A stretch of DNA of 64,000 nt from Taenia hydatigena. Taxonomy: Eukaryota; Platyhelminthes; Cestoda; Cyclophyllidea; Taeniidae. Each line of letters starts with the position of its first letter. Position 1 is the stretch's first letter. Shown here piece after piece: positions 21,931 to 36,530 of the stretch. Where the stretch lies: positions 12,837,905 through 12,901,904 of the forward strand of contig JADWOT020000002.1 of NCBI GenBank assembly GCA_036345935.2, in the 5' to 3' direction. The notes beneath the pieces were generated by a model. That model was not told where the DNA came from. It saw only the letters and a list, made by a program, of their open reading frames with translations, and ran no database searches. Made by a program: the position numbers and the translations under genes.

Positions 21931-24900
21931 TCCACCAGCTACAGAAGTATACCCTGCTTTAAATTTCTTTCAAGTGACATTTTATAAAGTGGTTTGTAAA
22001 GACACTGTTCCGATGAGAGTGAAGCCGGATAAGAATGCACTGTCTTTATTTTTGTGGGGGTTTTAGTAATAAAAAGCTAATATTTCTGGGGAGGTATTTG
22101 CGAAAGTTGCAATGGTTGTTGGCGTGCGAATGAAACAAATGCTTTTTGCTTGGCAATGAAGGGACGGACTCTTGTGCAATAGGAAGGATCCAGCGAGTGT
22201 GCTTGCAACTGCACAACGATGATGAGAGAAGCACATCATGCGCATGCCTCGGCAAAATTACTTAACTCCAAATTGTTCCATGTCAGTGCGATAATGCAGC
22301 TGGTGTGGATGCGCCAGCGCCAAAATGGACCAACCACGTAGTGTCTCCAAAGCACGCCTCAAATATGTCAAAACTGAGTAATGTAACGACAAAGGACGCC
22401 CTGCAGTCGCTCACAAACACGAAAAAGCTTAATCCTGAATTTTTCTAAATACGTGTTGATGTTCATATCTTTGTTATCGAATGTGGTTTGCATTAATTGA
22501 CAGCATCATAACTTTGCATAGGGTTTACGCGAGTCAGTGGTAAATGCCAATCCAATTCACTGATGCCTGTGTGCAGAATGACTGACTGAAGTTTAGCCTC
22601 GCATTTGTCAGCCTGAGATGGATGGCATGGCGTAGAGCACCAGTGGTTCGATGAAGCCAGTGCTGTGATGGCTAATCGCAATGAAGTGACAGACACGCGT
22701 CAAAGTTGAGTAGGAGTGAATATTAATTCAAGCGCATGGGAGAACTGCGAGGAGACTCTTAGGCAGCTCATGATCCATCCTTCTCAACTAATGACCAATT
22801 GTTGAGCAATACAAAGATATCATATTATTGTCTTCCTCTGCCTTCGGTCTCAGGCTGCTAAATGGGGTAGAGTGGATATCGTTTGAGCGACACTACGAAT
22901 CGCACCAAGGTTTGACTTCTGCTACAACGAATGGCTGAATTTCTACTAAGAAACAAGGGCAATTTCCCTCACTTCCATCTCAAGATCATAGACAGATGCT
23001 ATTTACAAATCCGGCGGCATTTCACGTAAAGTAGGCTCTCGTAGTGAGCAAAATTAAAAAATAAACCTCATGCGCACGGATACAACGGTAATTATTTGGA
23101 ATTGACAAACAATGTCAATGTTGCTGTTGTCACTACGCACGTGGTGTAGACTCCCGATCCCTACTTTGCTAATGAATGATAATCAGCTGGTTGGGAAACC
23201 ACAATTCCGCTCAAAAGAAACGACAACACGTGTGATTTTCTGTGACTGTTGAGTGTTTGTTAGGCCTGGTGGTTTAAAATGTCGCTTTGGATCAAGCGAT
23301 GGCATCAACCCTGATGCAAAGGCAGTTAAAGTAGAATGATAGAGTAACTTACAAGCATGGAATCCAAGCGAGGAGGAAGTACTGCCTCGAAATGGATTTG
23401 ACTTTCTGGGACTTAACAGCGCTTACCAAAACACAAAATATCAAACTTTCGTAAGAAGGGAAAACGATAAGTAGTTATTTTAGTGAAATGGAATAATAAA
23501 AGCAGTCCTTCTTCTAAATGCATTAAGCAGTGGAACAATCGCTTGTTCCAACACTAATCATCAACCACACGCTTGTTGACAGTCTGCACCGCTTCACATA
23601 TTCTTACTGTATCGCTGCCCCATGTAAGGCGTAGCAATACGCGCTGAAACGATGGAGAAATTCGTGCATTTTGAAACTACTATGGAATGAAGCCGACAGT
23701 TTGCTAGTGCAATAGTCGTCTTGGAGGATTTGTAACTTCAAACTTCTCACTTGATCGCATTGCTTTGGCCACCCATCACGATAGTTTCCTGCATTTCATT
23801 AATCGTTTTACTTTTGTCTATCCAGGAAGCATTTGTGCGAGGCACTCAGTCACGTACGCATATTCCGCCCACGCATTGAGATCAACTGCATGTGGACCGA
23901 ACGACAGAATTTGCTACCAATGAAACCTCTACAACCTTCTTTGCTATCATTAACTTCGCAAAATATGATTGACTCAAATCCGCTGGAGAAGAAGTGTGAT
24001 GCAGAGTGCAGGTGTCTGAGAAAATAATAAGGCAAATGAGACGATGGTAGCATGCGATATCGTCTTTGCCACTTAATAAGTAGCAAAGTACATTAGATAT
24101 CGTGAACGAGCATATCCATCGTAACCTCCTTAACTTCGCGCTACGTATGCTAGAGCTTTGCTGCTTTTTTGTTTCACAAATAATTATGCATATACCGCGG
24201 AAGGTAAAGACTCGATGAGCTGCACCACGGAAGGTATCGTGTTGCTTTTGGTCGTTATGGCCTCGCCATAGGCAGTGCTGGGATGTCTAGGGTAGTGAAT
24301 ATTTGCGAATTCTTTATTCGTCTGCATGGGAACATGCTCTGAAATGAGGCATCCAAGGGCTATTATGCTCACTACTTCATTTCATTTACAGGAACATCGT
24401 AATAACCATGACAAGAATATATAAAGGCTGAGGCTTTGACGACTTCCTTTAAGCAAAATATTGCATTCTGATCTCCCAAAAAGCGCAACCGTCTTATTCG
24501 TTTGACATTACCAATTAAGTTCTGTGTGATTTGGTCACATAATTCTATAGTAATTAAACTAACACTTGAGTAGAATGCTATTGAAATGCTTTACACTGCC
24601 CATAGTTCCTATTAAGCTGATACGTAAGATTCTCTTGGACGATAAGTTTGCAAAATAAAAACAGTTATACGTACCGAAAGATTCCAAAGTTGGCCTAAAC
24701 TAGGCAGTGGTACCTGAATGCATGACTATGACTGACTCTAAAAGACAACTCACATCTCTCCTCCTTCTGCCGAATGTAGCCTTATAGAAAGAGAAGTGAT
24801 CGTGGCCTTGTTTAAACGGGTGGGCAAAACCTGAAAGTTCATTATGGACAACCCCGCTGCCGATTTAAGTTAGGAAACTGCATAGACACTCCTCAAGTTC

Positions 24901-27900
24901 GTCTGCAACTTGCAAAAATGGATGCAAGGCATGTGGAAACAAGGAGGCTGAGGGCACTGAGGATAATCTAATAACGGGGTATAGCGTGAGCCTGGATGGG
25001 GCACAGTGGGAGAGCGTTGAGTCCAACCGACTTTTGGACATGCGACGAATTGAGGCTGCATGATCAGCTGGCGGACATAATTTGTCTTTATGCCGCAGAA
25101 CATCTTAACCATGCTGGGTGGTTGAGAATAAGCCATGGCAAGCTTCTTCCATTACAGTTCTCTAGTATACTTCTCGTCATTCTGACTCGCTCTGTGGCGA
25201 CATGAATGAAGTTATTGACGAGTGTCCTATCTTTTTCGCTGATAACGAGGTGACAACACTGAACCAGGTCGGTATTAGTGATGAAACTAGTGTCTATCAC
25301 AGCAATACACAGACCTTGGAGGAAGTTGGCAAGGTACGAAGGCTTCTGTCCATAGTTTGGAGTCAGAAATGAAGTATATGGTCACATTTAATAGGTCCAA
25401 ACCACCCTTTTATGCTCATATAGTTGAACGAGATGAGGCTTACCGGGGTTGCCACCAGGGTCGCCACCAGGGTATCATATGCCATGTTGAGTTCTCCGCC
25501 TTCAACTCTCATGCCCACTGAGCAAGGGGATGGACTTAGTACCGACACTAGTTTCGCCTTTCCTGCCACTTGCCTAGATGGGGAGAATTTGCGATGGATC
25601 CTCTATCACATGTGTGTTTGCCAAACGCCTCTCATCCAAATCAAACCGCGTGATGCACACTAGCATATTACGCACACCAGTCCAGAGTGTAAGACATAAA
25701 AAATTAATGACGAAAATAAACTTTCCAATGTATTCTGATAATCCATTAACTAACTTGTAGCTCTATTTCGGAAGTTGCTTCCCCAATGGATCGTTTTGTT
25801 CCCTTTTGGATGTCTTCTGTAGAAAATCTGTAAAATTTATTTCAGTTGTGCAGTGAATGCCAAAGCCAGCAAACAGAAGTCATTGTGATTTGAATCATGC
25901 AATTTTGCAAGAAGTTTACTGCGGCAGACACAATGTCACCGTTAAGTATCGCGTCATTAAGGAAGCTATATATTTTGTCTTCGTAACTTGCAAACATTCC
26001 AACTGTCTACTCTGATAAGCTCTTCAACAGGAGTGCCGATTTTTGGCGGTACTTAAAAGATTGTTGATAGGTTGCGTCAAGTGTTGGCTTTTTTGACTAA
26101 GTGAGGATTTATCTTTGCATAGGCCCATGACGAGTGGAGAAGAGAGCTGTCACTACTGCATCTGCTTATTCTATTTGAAATAAATCTTTATTGTGACACT
26201 TCAGGTGCGTATCTCTTATGCTGGCAAAAGTGCGTCTTGGACATCTTCGCTACGCCGATCGCTTTGAAACGGCTGGAATGAATAAGGGCTTATTTGATTC
26301 ATTCTACAAGGCATAACAGGCAACGTTCGTGGTCATTCGACCTTTGTTAGATGTCAAATTATGATTAGCCGTTTCCACAACATCCACACATTAAACTTCC
26401 ACCTTAAGAAGAATGAAATAAACAATACTAAGTGTACACATTGACGGTAGCAAATGCAACTCAAATTGCATTTGCAACCAGTTGTGGTCGATGCTAGCGG
26501 CCACTGATAGGCCTGAGAGAAATGGCGATTAAGATGTCATCATTGAGAAAGGCATCGTAACAAAATTTTATGTCAGTGGCAGTAAAGTTGCACTTTGTGG
26601 TTCAAGGGCGCAATTCGAGAAGGTTGATCTTCTACGTCAAATAGTACAACGGATTAAGACGTCTACGGGACAGAATGCAGAATGGCATTAGTACATCCCA
26701 CAACAAGCACACTCCGGCCTCAGTTACAGTGGCTTCATTAATCGCTGTTGGCATTGCAATGCGTCAGTCATTTCTGAAAATTTTGTTAAAGAGCTGGAGA
26801 GGGAAAGGAAAATAAGGGACTAGTGTGACAGCTCCATGCTACTAGCCTGGGGCCAACAGAATTCTCACCTTCGTTTTCTTGTCGATCAATGTCTTATTTG
26901 TCACGTGGACTAATTCAGGTGTAAGAGAAATTCAAGACTGTATTCTCTCACACTACCATCTGAAATTGTGCGCTGTCACTTTACTAAGGTGGAATAAGAA
27001 GTAGCACATTCGACGATCTACAGAAGTCTGCCGAGGTGGTTCTTCGTTGGGACGAACAACGGGTAGGGTAAGATTACCTGTTCACCTGTGAATTGCGGGC
27101 TAGTGGAGAGTCTTGGAAAGAGCTGTGTGGCAATCGATGTGAGTGGAGGGCCATGCAACCAAGAGAGGATTGACGGACTTTTCTCATTGTACTTTACATT
27201 AGAACGGGAGAATTTTCCTGCTGGATGACCCATTACTTTATTTGGGCATCACTTTAATTGTAGTAGAGACCGTAGAACTGTTTAATCCTCTTCAATTGCT
27301 ATGGTCTCCAAAGGTGAGCAGTGTCAGGGACGAATATAATTGATGGTCACTTGATGCACTAATCCCCACATAAGATTCCTAGGGTCCGCAAGGTATCACT
27401 GCACATTCTTTTTGTTCTTGTAGTTCATGTAATGCTACTTTTTGATTTTTATAGTGTAGATCAACTTGTGGACAGACTAAATGCTTTATAAAGGAGCGCT
27501 GTTTTAAGGTTTGCGTTAGAGGATGTCGCTTTCTCTGACGAGACAACAATTGGAGGTGGAGACGCTGGTGATGTCAAAAGTCTGAAATTGGAAGAGCAGC
27601 AACGTAGGTAACGAAAGCTTATCCAGTGATGTCTTGAAGCAGTTGAAGAAGCTCTCGGCATTCCTGCTATTAGTGGGTCAGTAGGAACCCACTACTTTTA
27701 GCCTGCCTTGTCGTAACTGTCAGCAGACCACAGAAATAAGCACCTGACCACTGGCGTACATACTACGATGGATGAGGGTGATTGGAAGAGGAGGAGCACG
27801 ATGAAATATTGCATCTACTGCCATCAACAGGCCATCTCGCCTAAAGATTGCCGGAATAGCGACACTAACTCACACGCCGTTGCGATAGGCACTGCATGCA

Positions 27901-30900
27901 GCACCAATGTGTTGACAGCAGATGTAAATCGAGAGGGCTAGAATAAACTCTTTCAGGGAGTCAGCAAGGTCATCGCCGAACAAAGAACCGAATATTTGTT
28001 CCCAACGCCCGTGAATGCGCTAAGGTTATTAAGAGGTGTATGTGAGAAGTGGCTTTAAAGCAATACTAAATGCCACCTAACAGTTGTCAATGCAAACGTA
28101 CATCAATGCTCATATTCCTTAAGCACTTCTACTGCATGGAGATGAGAACGTAAAAACAAGGTAACAGTTTTGGATCTTACTTTACACTTTCTGCAGCTTC
28201 TTATTATATCTTAGTTGATGCTTCACCATTCCTCAGCCCTAAGCTAATATCTGCGGAAGTAAGCATTGATATTTGAGTAAGGAGCCATTTTGTGTGGAAG
28301 GCACACATGAATTTTCGCGATGATTGCAGGTGTCGAGGACCTCCTTGGCTCTTTAGCGTGGCCTTGACATTTTAACACAACCTCACTAGCTCATTCATGT
28401 CATCCAGCCATTCTTTCGGAGTGCTCTCACCTTCTTATAGCAGTAAGTATTAACTCTCCCATCAAGCGAAGTAATGACAGTTGTGTAAAATTTGTAATTT
28501 ATTTTGATTTTGTCTCGTTCAATGATTTGGAGGTAAAAATTGAAGCTTGGGTAACAGTTATACAGATCGCGGCATTGCCTCTTTATCCGAAATGCACATT
28601 GTCCATGTCTTTACCGAAAATTGAACTCAGAACGATTTTCCGGTCCCTCGATAACTTCAATTTGACGACGTGGAGTGTGCTCACGTTCTAAATCACACAA
28701 ATGATACGTTCAATTCATGGAACAAAGTAAGTGAGCTGTCATCCAATAAGATTCTCCTCGTCCCTGTTATTGGCAATGATGGACTTGTATTTGGCAGACT
28801 CACCAATCCCGCTTACTGAATGAATGCACTTCACGTGTGTGGTGTGGATGCTAATGAAGACAAAGCAATGTTCGTTTCTCGTAGTGTCATCACAATGCGC
28901 ATTTGATTTGCTTATTGCATTTCAAAATAGTTAACATTAGAAGATACAAGTTGTACTTGTGGTCTGTTAATTACAGGAAAAGTGGAAGGGCAATGGACTA
29001 TGAATGATTTAAGTGAGTTTTGGTTGGTTGGGCAGCGTGATTAGTTGGTTGAAATCTTAACGATGGATGTAAAACTCTCTCTAGAAGAAATGCTGCCCAG
29101 CCTGTTGTAACTGAATTCATCGCTTCGCTAATTAAGTGAGCTACTTAAGTGGCTAGTGAAGTGGGATGGAGTACGTATTGTTAACTTGATAGTGGAAGGT
29201 GGCTTTGATTGGCTTTACGGCTACTTGGGAGGGCGGATCATTAGACCGACAACCGACCCATCGTGCGGCTATTAAACAAGCGATTGCTGCTAGACCGATC
29301 CCTCTTTTAATTTTCAAGGAGAAAGAATTCCTCTAACGCCTAACGTGACTCCAGACTACTAAATCTGCGTAAGTTCCTATGCAGAGGAAAGGTACTTCTG
29401 TCAGTTTGGAATTCCTTACATTGTTAATTGTTGGACTGAGTATCCTAATAATTGGCTCTATCTGTGGCAGTCGAATGTGTGCCATCGGGAAATTGCGGTT
29501 CTACATTTTTAACATGTATGCAGGAAGGTATGCTAGGATGATAAGGTCTTATATCAGGGACTGTGGTGGTTGAACATATTTGAGGACCAGAGTCTAGAAA
29601 TAATCAGTGGAGCAATGGATGAGTCGCGTCCACACTTACATAGTGGTGTGAAGTGAAAACGAATAGGATGTGTTAAATTTCACTGCCACCGTGTGCTAAC
29701 GAAGGTAAATGATTCAAAGTGGAAGGCTTGGCTGTTGCTTAGTCAAACCAAAGGCAAGTTTATAACGGAGTTGCTTGAGTTTCATGGAATCAACCTACCT
29801 CTAGTCCTTGAATCATCCTTCTCCTACTGTCTGCTCTAGTGCTTGATGAGTATTCTGTTCGTTTTGTCTCTATTCTCATGCCACTTACCCCTCACTTGTG
29901 ACGCCAAGGGTATCAATGTACTCAATCTCTTGCCTTCAGTAGTTTGGTGAATACGTGGGAGGTTTAGAACGCTGACAACATTGATTTGGCCAGCTCACTA
30001 GGGCTGGCGTGATTAACACTTCCACAATAATTTTACCATACGATGCGATTTAAAAAGTTGCAGCTACCAAGTTTAGTAATTTCGGAGCTATAATCTGTGA
30101 GATTACCGACGTCAATCGGATTTATTGCGTTCTTTTGAACAAATTTTTATGCACATGCTCAATAAATTCCACGCATTGTCGTCATTAACGGTGTATTTTG
30201 TGAACTGTAGCTTACTCATTCTTAAGACCATCGTGCTTTCACTTTCTTAATTTTCTCTTCCATACTGTTGTTAAAACAATTGACGCTTGGGCTACATTTA
30301 CATTTTGGTTGATTGGACGGCACTCGCTTCGCCTATGTGGGTGTTACCATTGCCACCAAATTAAGTTTGTTGCTCTCTCACCTGGATTATTTTTGTTTCT
30401 TTGTGATCCATATACCTTTAATGCCACAACGCAGCTCAACCGCACACGCTACGATCTTATCCACACAATTCACTACTGAAGTGCTACAATTTTAGGTACT
30501 TTGTTGCGTTCATGTTGTGGGTTTAAGTTGTTGAAACTAAGTCGGTGCTGCTGAACAATGCAGTCAAATGTGAACCCGTAAACAACTACTTCTCCTCTTG
30601 ATTTGCGTAGCTCATGCATTGTCAGGCGTTGGAGATTGAAATCAGTGAACGTACAAGTGCTTCTCCTGGTAATGGTTACGAGGCACTCACCAAATCTCGT
30701 GATGGGCTGCATCCTTACATTAGTTGCAAGTGTTCCTAAAATATCCAGATGACAAGAACACTCAAACTGAGATGTCGCAGGAGTGCCGTTTCGGTTGCCT
30801 CATCGTGCAATAACTAGAGTTTGAAGAAGGGCCCCATACGGATGCAAGAATAGTTAGTTCTACCTCTTCCTCAGTGATTGAATTTGTAAGCAACATTTGG

Positions 30901-32039
30901 CAGATTGAAAAGTGAATAATTTTCCCAACTGCCAAGTTTGCAGAGACGGCCTTACTACATGCTGCTCTATTTATGGTAAATAGGTTTTCGTAAGTGGAAG
31001 AAAATCAAAGTGCCTCATTACCACCAAAGTGCAAAAGTAAATGGGCGAATGTGGAGAGTTTTGAAAGGACAAATAAGAGCCCTTATTTATCTAATAAAAC
31101 TTCAGCTTTAATTAGAGGTGCCTTTTTTAGTCTTTTTGTTAAGAAAAGGAGAGAAACAGGCCCCTTCAAGGACATTTTGCGTAGGAGGAGCTTTTCTTTA
31201 AATCTTAGCTGGAATAAAACTGTATCTCGTACTTGTTCGTACACCTCAACTCTGACGCAACCCTCATTGTTCCACAGTTTCATCAACGGTATTTTCGGTG
31301 AGTAAACGGCACAGGCGAGTGCTTGAGGGGTGCGGGAAAGCTTGGAATTCATCATTAAATTCACCTTGCAGTAAAGCGTTTTATTGGTTTCATTTTTTAA
31401 TGCAAACTTTACTTTCTTGGCACTGTTGTACTCTTTGAGATACTTAAGACTTGTCAGTGGAAGTTATCCGCATCTAAAGATATTTCTACCTTGCATGTAA
31501 TGTGAAGTAGTGGATAGCTTTTAGCCCTTCATAGCAATGTGTTCCAACAATCGTCGAATTTGACATAGGTAAATAAAATAACTTCAATTTCCCTCTTGCA
31601 TATAGTAAATAAAGCTGCTCGAGTGTCAACAGCCACGCTCTCCATCAGCTTCCATTGTGAGGATGCCAATTCATGAAACGAAAATTGGAGTAAAAGCACA
31701 GAAGAGTCAGTCATGATGTCAATGGTTTCTTAGACTAGGTCATCCATAGATTACGCAATTAAGGGAAAGCGAATGTTCTCACTAATACTTGTGAGAAAAT
31801 GCCTGGCTTAATGATAGCTGGCGGTGGGATACGGCCAGGCATCAAAGCGTGTTAGTGACGGAAGATCGGAGTAGCACTTTTGCGTTATTTACTTTCCATC
31901 CTACCTCAATAAAATGGTTTTTGGGACTTCAAAGCTGCAAAGTGGATGGAGCGAAGTAGCATGTTGTGTGCATCGAAGGTTGACCTGTCTGTGTTCCCGC
32001 CGCTGTCGCTGCATATTATGGCACTGAAATGGAATATAA
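21931..32039. other. about 10 kb without a recognised gene
   Basis: I read this stretch for splice-bounded exons, transposase, reverse transcriptase and other family motifs and found none. Short open frames occur on both strands at chance-like lengths (60-90 codons). The open frame at 30994-31305 ends in TTCG followed by a GTGAGT donor and could be an exon, but nothing identifies it. Small genes with many short exons could be missed here. Confidence 0.4.
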
Positions 32040-32240
32040 ATTTGCTGGTATCATCTAGCAGGTGGTTAGTAGGCAGGTTAGCACTCTAACCAGTTAGCGT
32101 GCATTCCATTATTAGTTGGAAATGTCTCGAACTGGCGATTTTGCCCTACCGTTTCATAGCTCAATGGATTTTACAACCATGCGGTCAGGGTAACAGGTTG
32201 GTCTAGTCTGCAGGTTTGCAATCCAGTCAACGCTTGCCTG
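32040..32240. repeat. possible tRNA-derived SINE remnant
   Basis: The plus strand at about 32156 has tagctcaatgg, close to a tRNA A box, followed about 55 bases later by ggtttgcaatcc, close to a B box. On the minus strand at about 32070-32105 there is ggttagagtgctaacctgcc, like a tRNA D-arm and anticodon region. No acceptor-stem pairing or full cloverleaf can be drawn, so this is not a tRNA gene. A decayed tRNA-derived SINE is a reasonable but unproven reading. Confidence 0.3.
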
Positions 32241-35200
32241 CCCAAATCCTGAACAGTTGACTCCAATTGGGGAGTGAAGGGAACCAGCTAATTAAACCTC
32301 ACTACTATGAAGCGTAACTTCACCACCCCATATCCGCGAAATCTAGCAGCTGCGATGTCTGAAGGACATTTCGCAAGGGAAAATGGATCACTTGCACTTC
32401 AACCATTCCACTTCAGTTGCAGTAATACACATCCTGTCAGCCGCATGTGTGGACGATAGCGGACCAGGAAATAAGCAAGACTACCTCCCAAAATCTTTAA
32501 GAGTTGATAGAAGTTAATCGAAATAGTATAAGAAGGAAGCAGCATCTCTGGATTTTTTAGTTGTCTCAAATGGTGTGCAGCCACGGAGGAAATCAACGCG
32601 ACACGAGTAATCTAAATTTTATTTTTCCATTACAGCCTCGGGTGGATCTAGTTTGCACCAAAAATGCCTATAATGCAAAATATCTGCCACCAAACATGGT
32701 TTTGTCAGTTGTGGTAGGGCTCCAATAGAGTAATTAGTGCCCCCTAATCCAGCGTGGGTGAAAGCTGTTGCACACACGCCTCCTTTCGTTACATCTGAAG
32801 AGCTCGTGTGGAACACTGTAAGAACAAGGCCTAAAGTAATCCACCTTCAGCAAAGATGCACGCTTACACTGCCAATTCCTAGGAACCTGATTTGGTTAGT
32901 GGGGTGCGAACTGCATCTACAGTTTTCAGTTATCAGTGGTGGTGCCCACACACCCCCCAAATGAATGTAGACGCGGTGACACAGTTGCTCGCACCGTTGA
33001 ATGCCAGAACACTTTGCGGGTGCAATCAATCGAATGGAGTCAATGGGCGGCTGTCCGGGTTTAAGATGAGGGAATCAATAGTTCATAGACGCATTCAAGT
33101 GAGATGGAAAGGTGAAATAAGGAGTAAGACTTCCGTATCAAAGAGATCAAACATATTTGCACTCAATTATTTCACTGAACAATTATTAGGGCAAAAAGTT
33201 AAAATTGCCATGTTGATGTGTAGGATTGTTGGTCACTTCAACAACTAAAAGCCGAATGAAAAGCACAGGAAATGTGATCAGTTAATGCAGTTAGGATAAA
33301 CTGGAAGAAAGAACACGGCATTTTTAATTTCTTGATATGTGGATGGGGAGTGGAAAAGAGTGAAGTAAGTTGCGATTTGTTACTTGTACTATGACGCAAT
33401 TTAGCTCACGCAGAAATTAACCATAGTGTTTTTTCGTATCCTTAGAAAACCACAGAAGCCGATGAATCTGTACGAATAAGTCTGGGGCTGGCTTGAAGAC
33501 AATGATGCCTTCACTGGAGTCATCTGTACTTCGGGTCATTTAATGCTTTTGGTTAGTTCAAGCAATCACACAAAGGTGTAAAAGTTATGTTTTGTCAGAA
33601 TTTGAGATAAAATGCCAGTTATCTGAATCATGTGTTTACGCAAGTAAACTCTTCAATCCTAACAGTTTAAATCCATCATCTTGAAGTCATGAGGTTGCAA
33701 TTCAGTCAGTCCTGTCAGCATACCGATGAAAAAAGTTTTTCAAGCTTTTATGCAGTGAATACCGGAAATATGGATTCATCAGAACTGTTGTGTCTACTGA
33801 ACTCTTAAATAGTCTGGTTAGCGTTTATAATCTTGTAGAGGCTGAGACAGAAGGATGACCACAGGTGTTTGTATTAGGAGATGCATGACTGCATTTCCCA
33901 CAAACTTTAATCAACGTCTTCGCAATGAGGAGAAACATTAACAGCATAGTTGCATTTGGGAATGTGCGATCCTCACAATGTCTTCCAGGAAGATCTTGGG
34001 CGCAGCACACTCAAGGGAGATGAAGACGAGGTGTTAAACGTGATCCGTGGACCGAAATTCGGCCAAATTCGGGGTCCTTAACTACCGTTTGTTAAAATTT
34101 AGATGACTTAGGAAGGGTGGATAACTGTGTAACTGATTTTTTTATTTCCCAATTAAGCAATTTACGTCAGTAATTTTAAAAAGTCACTTCATCCTTTGGC
34201 TGCAGTTAGTTGCGATGGCATGATGGAATTTGCAGATATTTATCAAATGCATATTTGGCAGGTCATAACCACGCATTGTGAATCAGAGACTTGCGTTAGT
34301 GGAGACGTCCACTTTTGACCTTATCCGCCTGTTGGATTCCCAGATCATGTAACACGGATTAAACCTGCTGGATGTGATTCGAGCTTGCTTGTCTTCCGAT
34401 TGTACTTTGACTCTACTAGAGCAGTTTCAAGCAAAACATGCTGTATGGTGCCTGGAGTAGGTGGCGGGTCAAAACATTACCAAATCGAAGGTGATTGCCT
34501 CAGGCTGAGGGCGATCTTCTTTTCCTTACAAGACCGACTAATCGCGTGCTGCTATTAATCAAACTGCCTTAAAATTAACTTGTCAATTGGGCGCTCTGTT
34601 TATGCTGATCGTCCTGCATTAAATTTCTACGTTAATTGTTGCAACTTCTCACCTTAAAATAGACCAATCACGTTATCCGAGATTGTTCCTATTGCCAACT
34701 AAGTGATGTTTTGATGAAGGCAGCAAGACGATGTAGCTGAACATCACAGTAAAGGCGATACAATGGAGGTTGTATCGGGTAGTAGTCTCAATACTGCGCA
34801 TATGATGTATTGTGCCTATGGGAAACGGCAACAAGGAAAATCAACCGCAAAATGCAATTTGGCGTCATTGCAATGCATAATTTGGACACACTCGAATGTA
34901 CCACTTTGTATCTTCCAAAATGTTTTTGATGGGTCATGGACTCGTCAACAATGGATACATTTTTCCATGCCTCCGACAACTAACGCCGATTTTTAAATAA
35001 CTGACAAATGAAAACATCTCAGCAGAAACTCAACTCCAAAATAACGCACAAATAAATGAATTTTTTTAGACTGCAATTTATACCCTGGCAAATGTGGGTT
35101 AAGGTGTGGCTAGCATTTATTGTTAAGAATTTTACTAGTTTTAACTAGTGGAACATCTAAAGAATGCCCCTCAACATTGTTTGCATTGCAGTCACTTGAA

Positions 35201-36189
35201 CCGGCACAATACACCAACGGTATTGATGCCGCTCCCAAATTCTCCTTTTTTCATTCGACAACATGGGTTCAGTGCCCTTTTTACTTAACGTTGGTTTATT
35301 AAGCATTGACAACGTTGTAATGACCAATTACTAAGAGAGGTTGTGCAAACCACTGGTTGAGAAATGCCAAAGTGAAACTGTTTTTACTTAGGCCCCGCGA
35401 ACAGCCATGCAGACTTTATCACTTTCACCACTACCCGTCCTTTCCGCCTTCTTAGAGTCATAGTGTCCGTCTATTCTGTAGCCTTTAAGTACCCCTCCAG
35501 GCTAGTAATACTAAGAAAAACAATTAGCTTTCATCCACAGCGGGATTTTCAATTACTTCCTCAGGGCGCAATTACTTCAAGATTCGTAACGCTGATAAAT
35601 TCGTGTAGATTGCGTCTTCATTGCTTTTCTAATCGGGTTCTACTTGCAGATTTTACACGGCAGAAAAAGTAATAGCGATTACAAGAAGATTAAGGTGTTG
35701 GGAGAGGCAATCGTTAACGATAGTTAAAGGTTGATTGAATCCCGTTTTAGCTGTCAAAGTTGAGAGACAGCAGCGGTAGGGGCTTTTGATGTTAAACAAA
35801 AATGAGGCTTTGGGTGAAAAGTGTGTGTAAACAAACTGACGATGAAGGCACGAGTGTGATCTAAAACGAGGAAATGCACACCGAAGATCGTGTATCCTTG
35901 AAGGCTCTTCCAAAATTGGGTCAATTTACAGTGCGGCTGCTGGCTCTTGAAGGGATACTGCAATGCTGTGTATTTTTAAAGTCAATGTACAGCTGTGAAG
36001 TGATCTTCGTACAGACATCGCGCGTGATGGAATTCAACAATCCATTCAATCGTGATGCTAACGGTCGTTCACAGGGGTCCACTACCATGCCACTGGATGG
36101 AGAGTTGTTTTCCTTAGCTCTAATCTTTAATTACGACACTTGTGGACGTGTAAAAAAGGCAAGGCATCTTACCGTTCGAAGAGGCTTTT
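32241..36189. other. no gene recognised
   Basis: Nothing identifiable was seen between the SINE-like stretch and the F-box pseudogene. The open frame at 32892-33248 (118 codons) and several shorter ones have no family resemblance or consistent splice sites. Confidence 0.4.
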
Positions 36190-36530
36190 TAGAACTGGTA
36201 GCACAAATCGATCTTCACGGGGTGCGAATTTGCATCCCACTGCCTGCTGTTCTCCTGATAGTGGCATGAGTTATTTTATCCAAAACATCACGTTTATAAG
36301 TGAACTGGATGACTACGACTGCTGTGACTGCGCAATCTATCTTGCGTATTCTTCATGGCTCTTCAGGAATGTTTTACAACCACCTTAGAGTCTCTCGCAC
36401 CCCCCCAAATGTCGGCGATCGCAGCCATGATAAGTGCTGGGGGATTCGAGGTAAGTGAACAATTTGGAAACTGGTCCAAGTTCTTGAAACAGGATCTTGG
36501 TAAAATCGGTTTCCAAAAGGAATGAGAGTA
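36190..36530 (+). pseudogene. FBXO4-like F-box gene fragment (C-terminal part), broken
   Basis: Diverged copy of the middle of the F-box gene at 47777-48707. The clearest match is YDCCDCAIYLAYSSWLFR (about 36315-36370) against HDCCDCIIYLADASRLLR in the gene. After a frame change it continues with SLAPPQ against SLAPHQ and a degenerate SEQF...FLKQDLG stretch against the SEIDSL...FIQSLGG part. At DNA level the cttagagtctctcgcac block (36387) matches ttggaatctcttgcac (48413). The frame breaks near 36385 and there is no matching F-box N-terminal part upstream that I can recognise, so it is a fragment. Same strand as the intact gene, about 12 kb away. Confidence 0.7.

Noticed and set aside
32040..32240. 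A functional tRNA gene
   Set aside because: A-box-like and B-box-like elements are present, but no acceptor stem or cloverleaf pairing can be drawn and the parts lie on opposite strands.
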